64,000 bases of DNA from Streptococcus sanguinis (GCF_001078705.1 NZ_CDMW01000001.1:501106-565105), one strand, 5' to 3'; positions 52,515 through 61,106 are shown, numbered from the stretch's first letter. Notes: generated from the letters alone by a model not told the origin. Program-made: numbers and translations.

Positions 52515-53885
52515 ATGAAATTAGATTTATATGAAATAGCAGAAGTCCTATCTGCGAAAAATGATGTGACCCAGTTTGAAAATGTGACCATAAGCAATGC
52601 TGAGTTTGACAGCCGTCTGATTGAGCCTGGTGACCTCTTTGTGCCGCTCAAGGGAGCGCGTGATGGTCACGATTTTATCCCAACAGCCTTTGCCCAGGGA
52701 GCTGCTGCCACCCTATCTGAGCGTCCAGTGGCAGAGGGGGCTTATATCTTGGTCGATGATGTCCTGACGGCCTTTCAGCGCTTGGCCCAGTATTATCTGG
52801 AAAAGATGCAGGTGGATGTGCTGGCGGTGACAGGTTCCAACGGTAAAACGACAACCAAGGATATGCTGGCTCAGCTACTGGCAACCACTTACAAGACCTA
52901 TAAGACACAAGGTAATTACAACAACGAAATCGGTCTGCCCTACACGGTTCTGCACATGCCTGAGGACACAGAGAAACTTGTCTTAGAAATGGGGCAGGAC
53001 CACTTGGGCGATATTCATCTCCTGTCTGAGCTTGCCAAACCTAAGACGGGTATTGTAACTCTAGTCGGAGAAGCTCATCTGGAATTTTTCGGCAGCCGAA
53101 CTGAGATTGCTCAAGGCAAGATGCAGATTGCGGACGGCTTGAGAAAAGACGGTCTCTTGATCGTTCCGGCGGATAAGATTGTCAATGAATTTTTGCCAGC
53201 AGATTGCAAACTGGTTCGCTTTGGTCCTGATGCGGATATCTTCCTGATGCGTCTGGAAGAGCGCAAGGACAGCTTGAGCTTTGAATGCAACTTTTTAGAG
53301 CAAAAGATTGACCTGCCTGTGACCGGTAAGTACAATGCGACCAACGCCATGATTGCGGCCTATGCAGCTTTGCAGGAGGGTGTATCTGAGACGGCTATTG
53401 CTCAAGCCTTTTCTGAGCTGGAGCTGACCCGCAATCGAACGGAGTGGAAGAAAGCTGGCAATGGCGCAGATATCCTATCGGATGTCTATAATGCCAATCC
53501 AACAGCTATGCGCTTGATTCTGGAGACTTTCTCGACCATTCCGGCCAATCCAAGCGGAAGAAAATTGGCAGTGCTGGCGGATATGAAAGAGCTGGGAGCA
53601 GACTCTAAGTCTATGCATGGCTCGATGATTACCAGTCTCAATCCAGAAATTGTGACCGACCTTTTCCTTTATGGACAGGACATGGAAGCCCTCTATGACT
53701 ATGCCAAGGAGATTTACCCGCTAGGCAAGGTCCATTACTTTATCAAAAATGACGAGAAAGACCAGTTTGAACAGCTGACCAAAGCTGTCAGAGAGAAGCT
53801 GACTCCTGCCGACCAAATCCTTCTCAAAGGCAGCAATTCCATGAATCTGGCTAAGCTGGTAGAGGACTTGGAGGGGGAATTATAA
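52515..53885 (+). CDS. murF: UDP-N-acetylmuramoyl-tripeptide--D-alanyl-D-alanine ligase
   Basis: 456 residues. It joins the Ddl product to the UDP-MurNAc tripeptide. FDSRLIEPGDLFVPLKG at the N-terminus, the ATP loop [25 protein letters not shown] and YNANPTAMRLIL are visible. GAGGAAG precedes the ATG. Confidence 0.97.
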   Translation: MKLDLYEIAEVLSAKNDVTQFENVTISNAEFDSRLIEPGDLFVPLKGARDGHDFIPTAFAQGAAATLSERPVAEGAYILVDDVLTAFQRLAQYYLEKMQVDVLAVTGSNGKTTTKDMLAQLLATTYKTYKTQGNYNNEIGLPYTVLHMPEDTEKLVLEMGQDHLGDIHLLSELAKPKTGIVTLVGEAHLEFFGSRTEIAQGKMQIADGLRKDGLLIVPADKIVNEFLPADCKLVRFGPDADIFLMRLEERKDSLSFECNFLEQKIDLPVTGKYNATNAMIAAYAALQEGVSETAIAQAFSELELTRNRTEWKKAGNGADILSDVYNANPTAMRLILETFSTIPANPSGRKLAVLADMKELGADSKSMHGSMITSLNPEIVTDLFLYGQDMEALYDYAKEIYPLGKVHYFIKNDEKDQFEQLTKAVREKLTPADQILLKGSNSMNLAKLVEDLEGEL

Positions 53886-53943
53886 GCAACAACAGGCAAA
53901 CTCACCTTTGTTCAAACCTTATATTAGAATGGGAGCCTAGGAG

Positions 53944-54630
53944 ATGGGAATAAGAGATATGTTTACAACCTATAAAACCGAACCGCCTCAACTGGGACTT
54001 TGGTATTTTGTTCTTTTGGGGCTGGTCTTTGCGATTAGCTGGCTTTCCTATCGCTACTACAATCGGAAAGCTTACCAGCAGCTATTTGTCGGGATGCAAG
54101 CTTGCCAGCTGATAGGCCTCTACTCTTGGTATATGCTGACTGCTGCCCCTTTGTCTGAGAGTCTGCCTTTTTATCATTGCAGAATGGCTATGTTTGCCTT
54201 GATGTTTCTGCCTAATCGCTCAATGTATAAATTTTATTTTGCACTTTTGGGGACTTTTGGCTCGATTGTAGCTTTCATTTATCCGATTTACGATCCCTAC
54301 CCTTTTCCCCATATCACTATTTTGTCCTTTATCATCGGTCATCTAGCGCTCTTGGGAAATTGTTTGATTTATCTTTTCAGATATTATCATACTTTCTCTA
54401 TGAGCTGGCAGCGAGTGGTGTGGACGACCTTTCTGATGAATGCTTTTTTGCTTGTTATCAATATGTTGACAAAGGGTTCTTATGGATTTCTCACAGATCC
54501 GCCGCTTGTTGGCGATCACGGACTCCTGCTCAATTATCTGCTTGTCTCAATCGTCTTAAGTGCAGCAGTTTGCTTGGTTTCTGAAATTTTTAAGCGCGTG
54601 GAGCAGACTAAAGAAGTTAAACTGACTTAA
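53944..54630 (+). CDS. YwaF-type (TIGR02206) integral membrane protein, copy 1
   Basis: 228 residues with six or so membrane helices, including the family segment LPFYHCRMAMFALMFLP and YPIYDPYPFPHIT. It is paralogous to the protein at 56901-57587: for example LPFYHCR, FYFALLG or QYFALLG, and PHIT are shared. It follows murF by 58 bases. GC is normal for the chromosome (31 G+C in row 54061-54120). Function unknown. Confidence 0.85.
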   Translation: MGIRDMFTTYKTEPPQLGLWYFVLLGLVFAISWLSYRYYNRKAYQQLFVGMQACQLIGLYSWYMLTAAPLSESLPFYHCRMAMFALMFLPNRSMYKFYFALLGTFGSIVAFIYPIYDPYPFPHITILSFIIGHLALLGNCLIYLFRYYHTFSMSWQRVVWTTFLMNAFLLVINMLTKGSYGFLTDPPLVGDHGLLLNYLLVSIVLSAAVCLVSEIFKRVEQTKEVKLT

Positions 54631-54707
54631 AAAGTAAATAGGAATATGAAATATTAAGAATCTACTTTTTATAAAACTGATAAAAAATTGGAAAACTTTT
54701 AAAAATT

Positions 54708-54746
54708 TTGATACTATTTAGATATACTTATAATATTTGAGGTGAT
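54708..54746 (+). promoter_or_regulatory. Promoter and ribosome site of the TIR operon
   Basis: TTGATA (54708-54713) and TATAAT (54729-54734), a rather short 15-base spacer, then GAGGTGAT (54739-54746) 3 bases before ATG 54750. The -10 is only about 16 bases from the start codon, so the leader is very short. Confidence 0.55.
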
Positions 54747-54749
54747 AAG

Positions 54750-55586
54750 ATGTCTTCTTTTCCTTTTTTTAGCAAACGTATTTCTGATAGCTCTCAAGAC
54801 AGTCAAACTAATTTATTTTTAAGTCACAATTCTAAAGATAAAAAATATGGGGATATATTACGAGAATTGTTGATTGGAATAGGTTTAAGAAATGATAAGT
54901 TAATCTATACTTCGAATGAAAATAATGGTGTTCCGTTTGGTAAAAATATCTATAATTACCTACAAGAACGCCTTAATGATAAAACAATTGTACTATTTTT
55001 ACTCTCATCAGAATACTTTTCTAGTGTAGTTTGCTTGAATGAGTTGGGGGCAACGTGGGTAAAAAAACATGAATACTATAATTTTTATATCCCGGGTTTT
55101 AATTTAAAAGATAATAATTTTTTAAACAGTTGTATAGATAATAATTCCATAGGTATCTTTTTAAATGGAGACAGTCAATGTCGAGTAGGCTTGAAAAGAT
55201 TTATAGATTCTATTATTCATAATTTTGAATTAAATTGTGATGATTATAGACTAAATAAAGAGCTTGACGAAGCTTGCAGAAAATTTCGAAATATTTCTGT
55301 TTTAAAAAAAGCATTTACAGCGAAAATTTTAGAAGTTGATCAAAAAAGAAACTACACATTTTGTAGATTGGATGCTTTATTGCCGACTGAGGAAGATTTT
55401 CATGAAGGTGAATCTCACTGGCTTCAACTTAGTCGTGAATATAATAAAGATATTATAGAAAAGGTGGAGAAAGGAAAGTCGATAACTTTTGTTCCAAATA
55501 AAATAACAAATTTTTATGTGGAAGCCTATGGTGAAAAGAATTTCAGAAACATTTATGCAGATTTAGATGGAATTAAAATTTTTTAG
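54750..55586 (+). CDS. TIR-domain protein, probable NADase effector of a defence pair
   Basis: 278 residues. The TIR domain spans about 19-125: TNLFLSHNSKDKKYGD opens it (first strand and SHxSxDK), GVPFGKNIYNYLQERL lies in the middle, and LLSSEYFSSVVCLNELGATW contains Glu98, at the position of the catalytic Glu of TIR NADases. Bacterial TIR effectors cleave NAD+ to signal or to kill infected cells. The C-terminal half (about 130-278) has no family I can name and no membrane helix. The downstream gene starts after 14 bases, so both form one operon. NADase activity is inferred, not shown. Confidence 0.88.
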   Translation: MSSFPFFSKRISDSSQDSQTNLFLSHNSKDKKYGDILRELLIGIGLRNDKLIYTSNENNGVPFGKNIYNYLQERLNDKTIVLFLLSSEYFSSVVCLNELGATWVKKHEYYNFYIPGFNLKDNNFLNSCIDNNSIGIFLNGDSQCRVGLKRFIDSIIHNFELNCDDYRLNKELDEACRKFRNISVLKKAFTAKILEVDQKRNYTFCRLDALLPTEEDFHEGESHWLQLSREYNKDIIEKVEKGKSITFVPNKITNFYVEAYGEKNFRNIYADLDGIKIF

Positions 55587-55600
55587 AGGGAGCAGTTCTG

Positions 55601-56839
55601 ATGGAAAATAAAGTTTGTTTTGTTGTAATGGGATTTGGAAAAAAACCATATTTTAAAACGAATGAACTAATTGACTTGGATGAAATTTATAATGAAGTTA
55701 TTAAACCATTATTTGAGAAAGAATTTCCGAATTATAAAGTAATTAGAGCAGATGATATTGCTGGTTCGACAATCATTGATGTTAGTATGTATGAACTACT
55801 TTTGCATGCAGATTTGGTAATTACCGACTTGACAACTTATAATATAAATGCTGCTTATGAATTGGGTATTCGCCATGCTGCGAAGCCTTTCTCCACTGTG
55901 ATGATGATTCAAGAAGATCATGATATTCCATTTGATTTAAACCATTCTCGTATCTATAGATACAAAAAATTTGGTGAAAAAATTTCGAAATCTGAATCAG
56001 ATGAAATGATGAGTAAGCTCAAAGAATATATTAAAGAATCGGAAAAACAGCAAACGGATAGCCCTCTATATACCTATATTCCAAAAGTAAAACCTCTTCA
56101 ATACGATAACAACTGTTATTGTAAATTGATTTCTGATGCAGAAAACTATTCGGATACCATTGGAGAATTGTTACAAAAAGCGAAAGACTTTAAAAAGAAG
56201 GGAAATTTTATAGAATCAAAAAAATGTTGGAAAAAATTGGTTGATAAATCACCGAGAGAAGATTATTTTATTCAGCAATTGGCTCTCACTACCTATAAAT
56301 CTAAAGTCCCCAATGAGACAAGAGCTTTAATGGAGGCATTACAGACTATTCAGCAATTGCCATTAAAGAAGACTCTTGATACTGAAACATTGGGCATAGC
56401 TGGGGCTATATATAAGAGATTGTATAAAATAAATAAAAATCCGGATTATTTAGAAGATGCGATAATGTTTTATAGAAAAGGATACATAGTTAAACAAGAT
56501 TATTACAATGGGGAGAACTATGCTAATTGTTTACTATTGCAACTTTTACATATTAATGATAAGGAACAGATAAAATATAATCAATTTGAAGCTGAAAAGG
56601 TTTATAGAGAACTTATAGACTTTGTTACTGAAAAAGCGGATGAGGATGACTATTGGAAATATGCAACTTTAGCAGTTATTTATTATTACTTTGATAATCT
56701 CGAACATTACAACAAGAATAAAAAACTCTTTAGTAAAAGAAGTGATAAATGGGAAGAAAAAACATTTCAAGAAACTATACAAGATATTAAATGTGTAAAA
56801 GAAAGATTCAACCTAACTGGAAATAACAGCATTTCATAA
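55601..56839 (+). CDS. DRHyd/nucleoside-deoxyribosyltransferase-like domain fused to TPR-like repeats (DUF4071/TPR-S type)
   Basis: 412 residues. The N-terminal domain (about 1-140) starts CFVVMGFG and has DLVITDLTTYNINAAYELG, with Asp76 and Glu87 in the places of conserved acids in deoxyribohydrolase/TIR-like folds. The rest (about 185-412) is helical with TPR-like spacing (AKDFKKKGNFIESKKCWKKL and similar), resembling the TPR-S sensor region. This order resembles the DUF4071 region at the N-terminus of ASK/MAP3K5 kinases. As partner of a TIR protein it may sense infection or process nucleotide signals. GAGGGAG precedes the ATG. Confidence 0.8.
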   Translation: MENKVCFVVMGFGKKPYFKTNELIDLDEIYNEVIKPLFEKEFPNYKVIRADDIAGSTIIDVSMYELLLHADLVITDLTTYNINAAYELGIRHAAKPFSTVMMIQEDHDIPFDLNHSRIYRYKKFGEKISKSESDEMMSKLKEYIKESEKQQTDSPLYTYIPKVKPLQYDNNCYCKLISDAENYSDTIGELLQKAKDFKKKGNFIESKKCWKKLVDKSPREDYFIQQLALTTYKSKVPNETRALMEALQTIQQLPLKKTLDTETLGIAGAIYKRLYKINKNPDYLEDAIMFYRKGYIVKQDYYNGENYANCLLLQLLHINDKEQIKYNQFEAEKVYRELIDFVTEKADEDDYWKYATLAVIYYYFDNLEHYNKNKKLFSKRSDKWEEKTFQETIQDIKCVKERFNLTGNNSIS

Positions 56840-56849
56840 ATGTTGTTAT
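56823..56849 (+). terminator. 12-base hairpin overlapping the stop of the island's second gene
   Basis: ATAACAGCATTT pairs with AAATGTTGTTAT (one G-T pair) around CAT; the TAA stop at 56837-56839 is inside it. No clear T-run follows, so it may be a weak terminator or an RNA-stability element. Confidence 0.5.
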
Positions 56850-56900
56850 CTATGATTGAATGTCTATATAAGACTTGATTTATTTAGATTAAAAAGAAAT

Positions 56901-57587
56901 ATGAAAGATTTTTTAACTACAACAAAAACGGTGGCACCGCCCATCTCGATTTTATGGTATGCTGTGATGATTGCTCTGGTTTTGCTGTCTATTTGGAGCT
57001 CGCTCAAATACCATGATAATCTGCGTTTTGCCAAGGCTTTTAAGTGGATTCAGATTGCTCAACTGCTGATGCTTTATAGCTGGTATTTTGGTTTTCGGAT
57101 TCCCTTTACCAACAGTCTACCTTTTTATCATTGCCGCCTGGCTATGTTTGCGGTGGTTTTTCTGCCAGACAAATGGCGCAGTAAGCAGTATTTTGCTCTA
57201 TTAGGAGCCAGCGGAGCGGTCTTTGCCTTGGGCTATCCAGTCTTTGACCCCTATGATTTCCCGCACATTACCAGCTTTTCTTTCCTGATTGGCCACTATG
57301 CCCTCTTGGTTAATTCCTTGATTTATCTGATGAATCACTACGACAAGACTCTGCTCAAGAAATACATGATTGTAGCTTACACCTTTGGGCTCAATCTTTT
57401 CCTAGTCGGCGTTAATCAAGTGACAGGGGGGAATTACGGTCTGCTAAAAAGTCCGCCTTTCATCCCAGATGCCCCCCTATGGATAAAGTATCTTGTTGTA
57501 TCAGTCATCCTTTCTCTGGCTCTGGTTCTCTTTGATATATTATTTAAGAAACGGTGGAAAAAGCAGTTAAGTCTGATCCGCAGTTAA
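56901..57587 (+). CDS. YwaF-type (TIGR02206) integral membrane protein, copy 2
   Basis: 228 residues from ATG 56901, the same length as copy 1; upstream in-frame starts lie in AT-rich island sequence without family similarity. About six membrane helices; LPFYHCRLAMFAVVFLP and YPVFDPYDFPHIT match copy 1. Composition returns to the chromosomal average within the gene. Tandem duplication of ywaF followed by insertion of the island is the simplest history. Function unknown. Confidence 0.85.
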   Translation: MKDFLTTTKTVAPPISILWYAVMIALVLLSIWSSLKYHDNLRFAKAFKWIQIAQLLMLYSWYFGFRIPFTNSLPFYHCRLAMFAVVFLPDKWRSKQYFALLGASGAVFALGYPVFDPYDFPHITSFSFLIGHYALLVNSLIYLMNHYDKTLLKKYMIVAYTFGLNLFLVGVNQVTGGNYGLLKSPPFIPDAPLWIKYLVVSVILSLALVLFDILFKKRWKKQLSLIRS

Positions 57588-57604
57588 TTCAATTCAAATT
57601 CATA

Positions 57605-57637
57605 GCTCCTGTCAGGTTAATGTGGCAGGAGTTTTCT
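57605..57637 (+). terminator. Terminator after the second ywaF-type gene
   Basis: CTCCTGTCA pairs with TGGCAGGAG (one mismatch) around an 8-base loop, followed by TTTTCTT. Confidence 0.75.
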
Positions 57638-57666
57638 TATATTAGAGAGTTCTATCACGACTTGCT

Positions 57667-57900
57667 TTGCTTCTAGTGACAAATGGACTATTTGTCTATC
57701 AACTCTTTAAGTTGGTTCAACTAGACGCTTCTGTTCGCGGAATGAAACACCTCAAATTTTGGTCTTTCTTAACAGCTGGAGTACAACGAGGAAAAGGCTT
57801 GAACCTCTGTCTCTTGAAACGGAATAAAGCCATTTTTTCCATGACAGCTGAAGAGAAAGAAGAGCTGGAAATCAGAAAAAACACCTGCTCTATTTACTGA
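57667..57900 (+). pseudogene. Short open frame of unknown status, possibly a gene that lost its start
   Basis: 77 residues from a TTG (57667) to 57898-57900. In frame, upstream codons extend to a stop at 57643 without any ATG or ribosome site. The first 20 residues are hydrophobic (LLVTNGLFVYQLFKLV), followed by a basic middle (LCLLKRNKAIFSMTAEEKEE). It looks protein-like but I do not recognise it. Together with the surrounding 57588-58139 region (552 bases without another gene) it may be a decaying small membrane protein gene. Confidence 0.4.
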
Positions 57901-57982
57901 TTTTAATCTTCATCTTTACAATTTTCCTCTTTAACAGTGTCGTTGTTAGATTTTAAGGGAAATTTCATTGACATAGGAGAAT

Positions 57983-58009
57983 AAAATCGCTCGGAAGGGC
58001 GATTTTTTA
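57983..58009 (+). terminator. Terminator upstream of prfC
   Basis: AAATCGC pairs with GCGATTT around a short GC-containing loop, followed by TTTATCTTT. Between it and prfC lie GCTATAATAGG (probable -10) and AAGAGAAGA before ATG 58140. Confidence 0.8.
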
Positions 58010-58139
58010 TCTTTCTAAGATAATTGAAAAAAAGCACTAAATCCGCTATAATAGGTAGGTTGAAAGGAATGAAATACTCCGATGTAAAATAAAAAATACT
58101 AAGATTCACCATTATCCTAAATGAAAGAAAGAGAAGAAG

Positions 58140-59684
58140 ATGACTTTACAAGAAGAAATTAAGAAACGCCGTACCTTTGCCATTATCTCCCACCCGGACG
58201 CGGGGAAGACGACCATTACGGAGCAGTTGCTCTACTTCGGAGGCGAGATTCGTGAGGCTGGGACAGTCAAGGGGAAAAAGACGGGTAATTTTGCCAAGTC
58301 TGACTGGATGGATATTGAGAAGCAGCGGGGGATTTCAGTGACTTCCTCTGTCATGCAGTTTGACTACGATGGCAAGCGGGTCAATATCCTGGATACGCCA
58401 GGGCATGAGGACTTCTCAGAAGATACTTATCGGACCTTGATGGCGGTGGATGCTGCGGTCATGGTTATTGATTCGGCCAAGGGTATTGAGGCCCAGACCA
58501 AGAAGCTCTTTGAGGTTGTCAAGCATCGGAATATCCCAGTCTTCACTTTTATGAACAAGCTGGACCGTGACGGTCGCGAGCCCTTGGACTTGTTGGAAGA
58601 ACTGGAAGAGATTTTGGGCATTGCCAGCTATCCGATGAATTGGCCGATTGGCATGGGGAAGAGCTTTGAAGGTCTTTATGACCTCTACAATGAGCGGCTG
58701 GAGCTTTATAAGGGCGAGGAGCGCTTTGCGACTCTGGCAGAAGGCGACCAACTTTTTGCCTCCAATCCTTTTTATGAGCAGGTCAAAGAAGATATTGAGC
58801 TCTTGAGCGAAGCTGGGAATGAATTCTCAGAAGAAGCGATTTTGGAGGGTAAGCTGACACCTGTTTTCTTTGGCTCAGCCCTGACCAACTTTGGCGTCCA
58901 GACTTTCCTGGAAACCTTCCTCAAGTTTGCTCCGGAACCGCATGGTCACAAGAAGACAGATGGCGAGGTAGTCGAGCCACTCAGCCCAGACTTTTCAGGC
59001 TTTGTCTTTAAAATTCAGGCCAATATGGATCCGCGCCACCGCGACCGTATCGCCTTTGTCCGTATCGTTTCTGGCGAGTTCGAGCGAGGTATGAGTGTCA
59101 ATTTGCCTCGCACTGGCAAGTCTGCCAAGCTATCCAATGTCACTCAGTTTATGGCCGAAAGTCGTGAGAATGTGACCAATGCTGTGGCCGGTGATATTAT
59201 CGGGGTTTATGATACGGGGACTTATCAGGTTGGTGACACCCTGACTGTAGGCAAGAATAAGTTTGAATTTGAGCCTCTGCCAACCTTTACTCCTGAAATC
59301 TTTATGAAGGTTTCAGCTAAGAATGTCATGAAGCAAAAATCCTTCCATAAGGGGATTGAGCAGCTGGTGCAAGAGGGAGCCATCCAGCTTTATACCAACT
59401 ACCAGACAGGCGAGTACATGCTGGGCGCTGTCGGTCAGCTCCAGTTTGAGGTCTTCAAGCACCGCATGGAAAATGAATACAATGCTGAAGTGGTCATGAA
59501 TCCTATGGGCAAAAAGACTGTCCGTTGGATTTCACCAGATGACTTAGACGAGCGCATGTCTTCTAGCCGTAATATTCTGGCTAAAGACCGCTTTGATCAG
59601 CCAGTCTTCCTCTTTGAAAATGACTTTGCCCTGCGCTGGTTCGCGGACAAGTATCCGGATGTTAAATTGGAAGAGAAGATGTAA
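58140..59684 (+). CDS. prfC: Peptide chain release factor 3
   Basis: 514 residues. A translational GTPase that recycles RF1/RF2. [15 protein letters not shown] (G1), [15 protein letters not shown] (G3) and [12 protein letters not shown] (G4) are visible, followed by EF-Tu-like and RF3 C-terminal domains. Start ATG 58140 gives the expected N-terminus [18 protein letters not shown]. Confidence 0.97.
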   Translation: MTLQEEIKKRRTFAIISHPDAGKTTITEQLLYFGGEIREAGTVKGKKTGNFAKSDWMDIEKQRGISVTSSVMQFDYDGKRVNILDTPGHEDFSEDTYRTLMAVDAAVMVIDSAKGIEAQTKKLFEVVKHRNIPVFTFMNKLDRDGREPLDLLEELEEILGIASYPMNWPIGMGKSFEGLYDLYNERLELYKGEERFATLAEGDQLFASNPFYEQVKEDIELLSEAGNEFSEEAILEGKLTPVFFGSALTNFGVQTFLETFLKFAPEPHGHKKTDGEVVEPLSPDFSGFVFKIQANMDPRHRDRIAFVRIVSGEFERGMSVNLPRTGKSAKLSNVTQFMAESRENVTNAVAGDIIGVYDTGTYQVGDTLTVGKNKFEFEPLPTFTPEIFMKVSAKNVMKQKSFHKGIEQLVQEGAIQLYTNYQTGEYMLGAVGQLQFEVFKHRMENEYNAEVVMNPMGKKTVRWISPDDLDERMSSSRNILAKDRFDQPVFLFENDFALRWFADKYPDVKLEEKM

Positions 59685-59700
59685 CTCAGTACCAACAATT

Positions 59701-59906
59701 GGAACTAAAGTTCCTAATCGTTGGACGCTAGCCGCTATTGTACGGACTAGCTAACTGCCTTACTAACTCATCGGCGAAAAAATAATCGTTTTCGCCTCTT
59801 CGTATCGTAGTGAACGGGATTGTTATGATTGTATAACAAACTAAAGTTACTAACACCAAGTTCTGTTGCCCCCTTGCTAGCCACTTGACTAATCTCATCG
59901 GGCGAG
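59701..59906. repeat. Two diverged tandem copies of an intergenic element
   Basis: The 336-base gap 59685-60020 has no convincing gene. AACTAAAGTT at 59703 recurs at 59839; CTCATCGGCGA at 59767 recurs as CTCATCGGGCGA at 59894; CTAGC blocks lie between in both. Within copy 1 there are hairpins: CCAAC..GGAACT with AGTTCC..GTTGG (about 59693-59725) and GGCGAAAA with TTTTCGCC (59773-59796). It may be the relict of a structured repeat family. Confidence 0.5.
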
Positions 59907-60020
59907 GCAGTTGGTTTGCTCGGTTTTGTGTTTTGACATAGCATATTTGATTGCAAGAACAGTTTAGGAAGTTGGTGCTAGTTTATTAGAGAATCATTCT
60001 ACCTCATAGAAAGGAGCTCC

Positions 60021-60929
60021 ATGTTTCTGGAAAGAAAATTAAAAGATCAATCTGTCTGGATCAACATTGACTCAGATAGTTTCAAAAAGAATGCCCGGAT
60101 TTATCAGGATTATGAAATTGATAAAGAGACCATCGAGTATGCGCTTGATAAGAACGAGCGGGCTCACATGGACTACAATCGTGAGAATGGAACAGTTGTC
60201 TTTATTTACAATGTCCTTAATCTAGCGACAGACAAGGAACATTATGAGACGATTCCTATGACCTTTGTGGTGCAGCAGGGGCGGCTCATTACTATCAGCA
60301 ACCAAGACAATGCCTATGTTGTGGACATGATGAAAGCCTATACTGAGCACCATGAGCCAGTATCGGTCTATAAGTTTCTTTTTGCTAGTCTGGAGTTGAT
60401 CTCCAATTCTTACTATCCAGTCGTTGAGCGGATGGACAAGCGCAAGGATGAGATTAATGCTCTTCTGCGTCAGACAACTACCAAAAAGCATCTTTTTGCC
60501 CTGTCCGACTTGGAAACATCTATGGTCTATCTGCTTGCTGCTGCTAAGCAGAATCACATGCTCCTGGAACATATCAAAAGCCATGGTATTTACCGCCGTT
60601 TTGATGAATTAGAAACCGAGCAGTTTGAGGATGCCATGATTGAGGCTCGTCAGCTCGTCTCCATGACCGATCTGATTGCTCAAGTTCTCAGCCAGCTTTC
60701 TGGCTCCTACAATAACATTCTGAACAACAATCTGAATGACAATTTGACGGTTTTGACCATTATTTCTGTTCTTCTAGCAGTACTTGCAGTTATCACTGGT
60801 TTCTTTGGTATGAATGTTCCTCTGCCCTTGTCTAATGATAAAAATGCCTGGATTTATATTGTTGTTATTAGTCTAATCATCTGGGGGCTCCTGACTAAGC
60901 TTCTTAAATGGCTGGCCAATAAGAAGTAA
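60021..60929 (+). CDS. corA: CorA family magnesium/cobalt transporter
   Basis: 302 residues. A long cytoplasmic N-terminal domain (about 1-235) leads to two membrane helices. The signature GMN sits between them in GFFGMNVPLPL (about 264-274). It forms pentameric divalent-cation channels. Preceded by AAAGGAG; followed by a terminator. Confidence 0.94.
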   Translation: MFLERKLKDQSVWINIDSDSFKKNARIYQDYEIDKETIEYALDKNERAHMDYNRENGTVVFIYNVLNLATDKEHYETIPMTFVVQQGRLITISNQDNAYVVDMMKAYTEHHEPVSVYKFLFASLELISNSYYPVVERMDKRKDEINALLRQTTTKKHLFALSDLETSMVYLLAAAKQNHMLLEHIKSHGIYRRFDELETEQFEDAMIEARQLVSMTDLIAQVLSQLSGSYNNILNNNLNDNLTVLTIISVLLAVLAVITGFFGMNVPLPLSNDKNAWIYIVVISLIIWGLLTKLLKWLANKK

Positions 60930-60954
60930 GCATTTGAAATTATTTTTACTATAG

Positions 60955-60983
60955 CAAGCACCGAGAATGGTGCTTGTTTTTTC
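60955..60983 (+). terminator. Terminator after corA
   Basis: CAAGCACC pairs with GGTGCTTG around GAGAAT, followed by TTTTTT. Confidence 0.92.
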
Positions 60984-61042
60984 GTGCTTGGGGAAAATAA
61001 TCATTAGTACAGTTTGCCTATATTTAAAAAACTGTTATGTTG

Positions 61043-61106
61043 TGTCATAAAATATAACACAAAAATTATAATTTTTATTGCATAAAATTTCATAATAAAG
61101 TATAAT
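61043..61106 (+). promoter_or_regulatory. acnA-citZ promoter with a GlnR/TnrA-type box
   Basis: TTGCAT (61078-61083) and TATAAT (61101-61106) are spaced by 17 bases. Upstream, TGTCATAAAATATAACA at 61043-61059 fits TGTNA-N7-TNACA exactly, the GlnR/TnrA operator. This suggests nitrogen control of the oxidoglutarate-forming arm. Confidence 0.75.

Larger units (their letters stand above)
54631..56900. other. AT-rich island carrying the TIR / DRHyd-TPR operon
   Basis: The segment between the two ywaF-type genes is much more AT-rich: G+C in three 60-base rows I counted is 11 (55081-55140), 10 (55201-55260) and 16 (56401-56460), against 31 in the neighbouring ywaF row 54061-54120. It has its own promoter, two genes and a final hairpin. 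No integrase, transposase or direct repeat at the edges is evident. Confidence 0.85.

Noticed and set aside
54631-56900. Calling the TIR island Thoeris or a CBASS operon
   Set aside because: No ThsA-like SIR2/Macro effector, CD-NTase, SAVED or Cap genes are present; only the TIR protein and the DRHyd/TPR protein are found.
59768-59956. 62-codon minus-strand frame between prfC and corA
   Set aside because: It covers the diverged intergenic repeats and hairpins, has no ribosome site and no protein-like pattern.
61060-61095. Possible CodY box in the acnA leader
   Set aside because: Several AATTTT/AAAATT fragments occur but none gives a good 15-base AATTTTCWGAAAATT match; the region is simply AT-rich.
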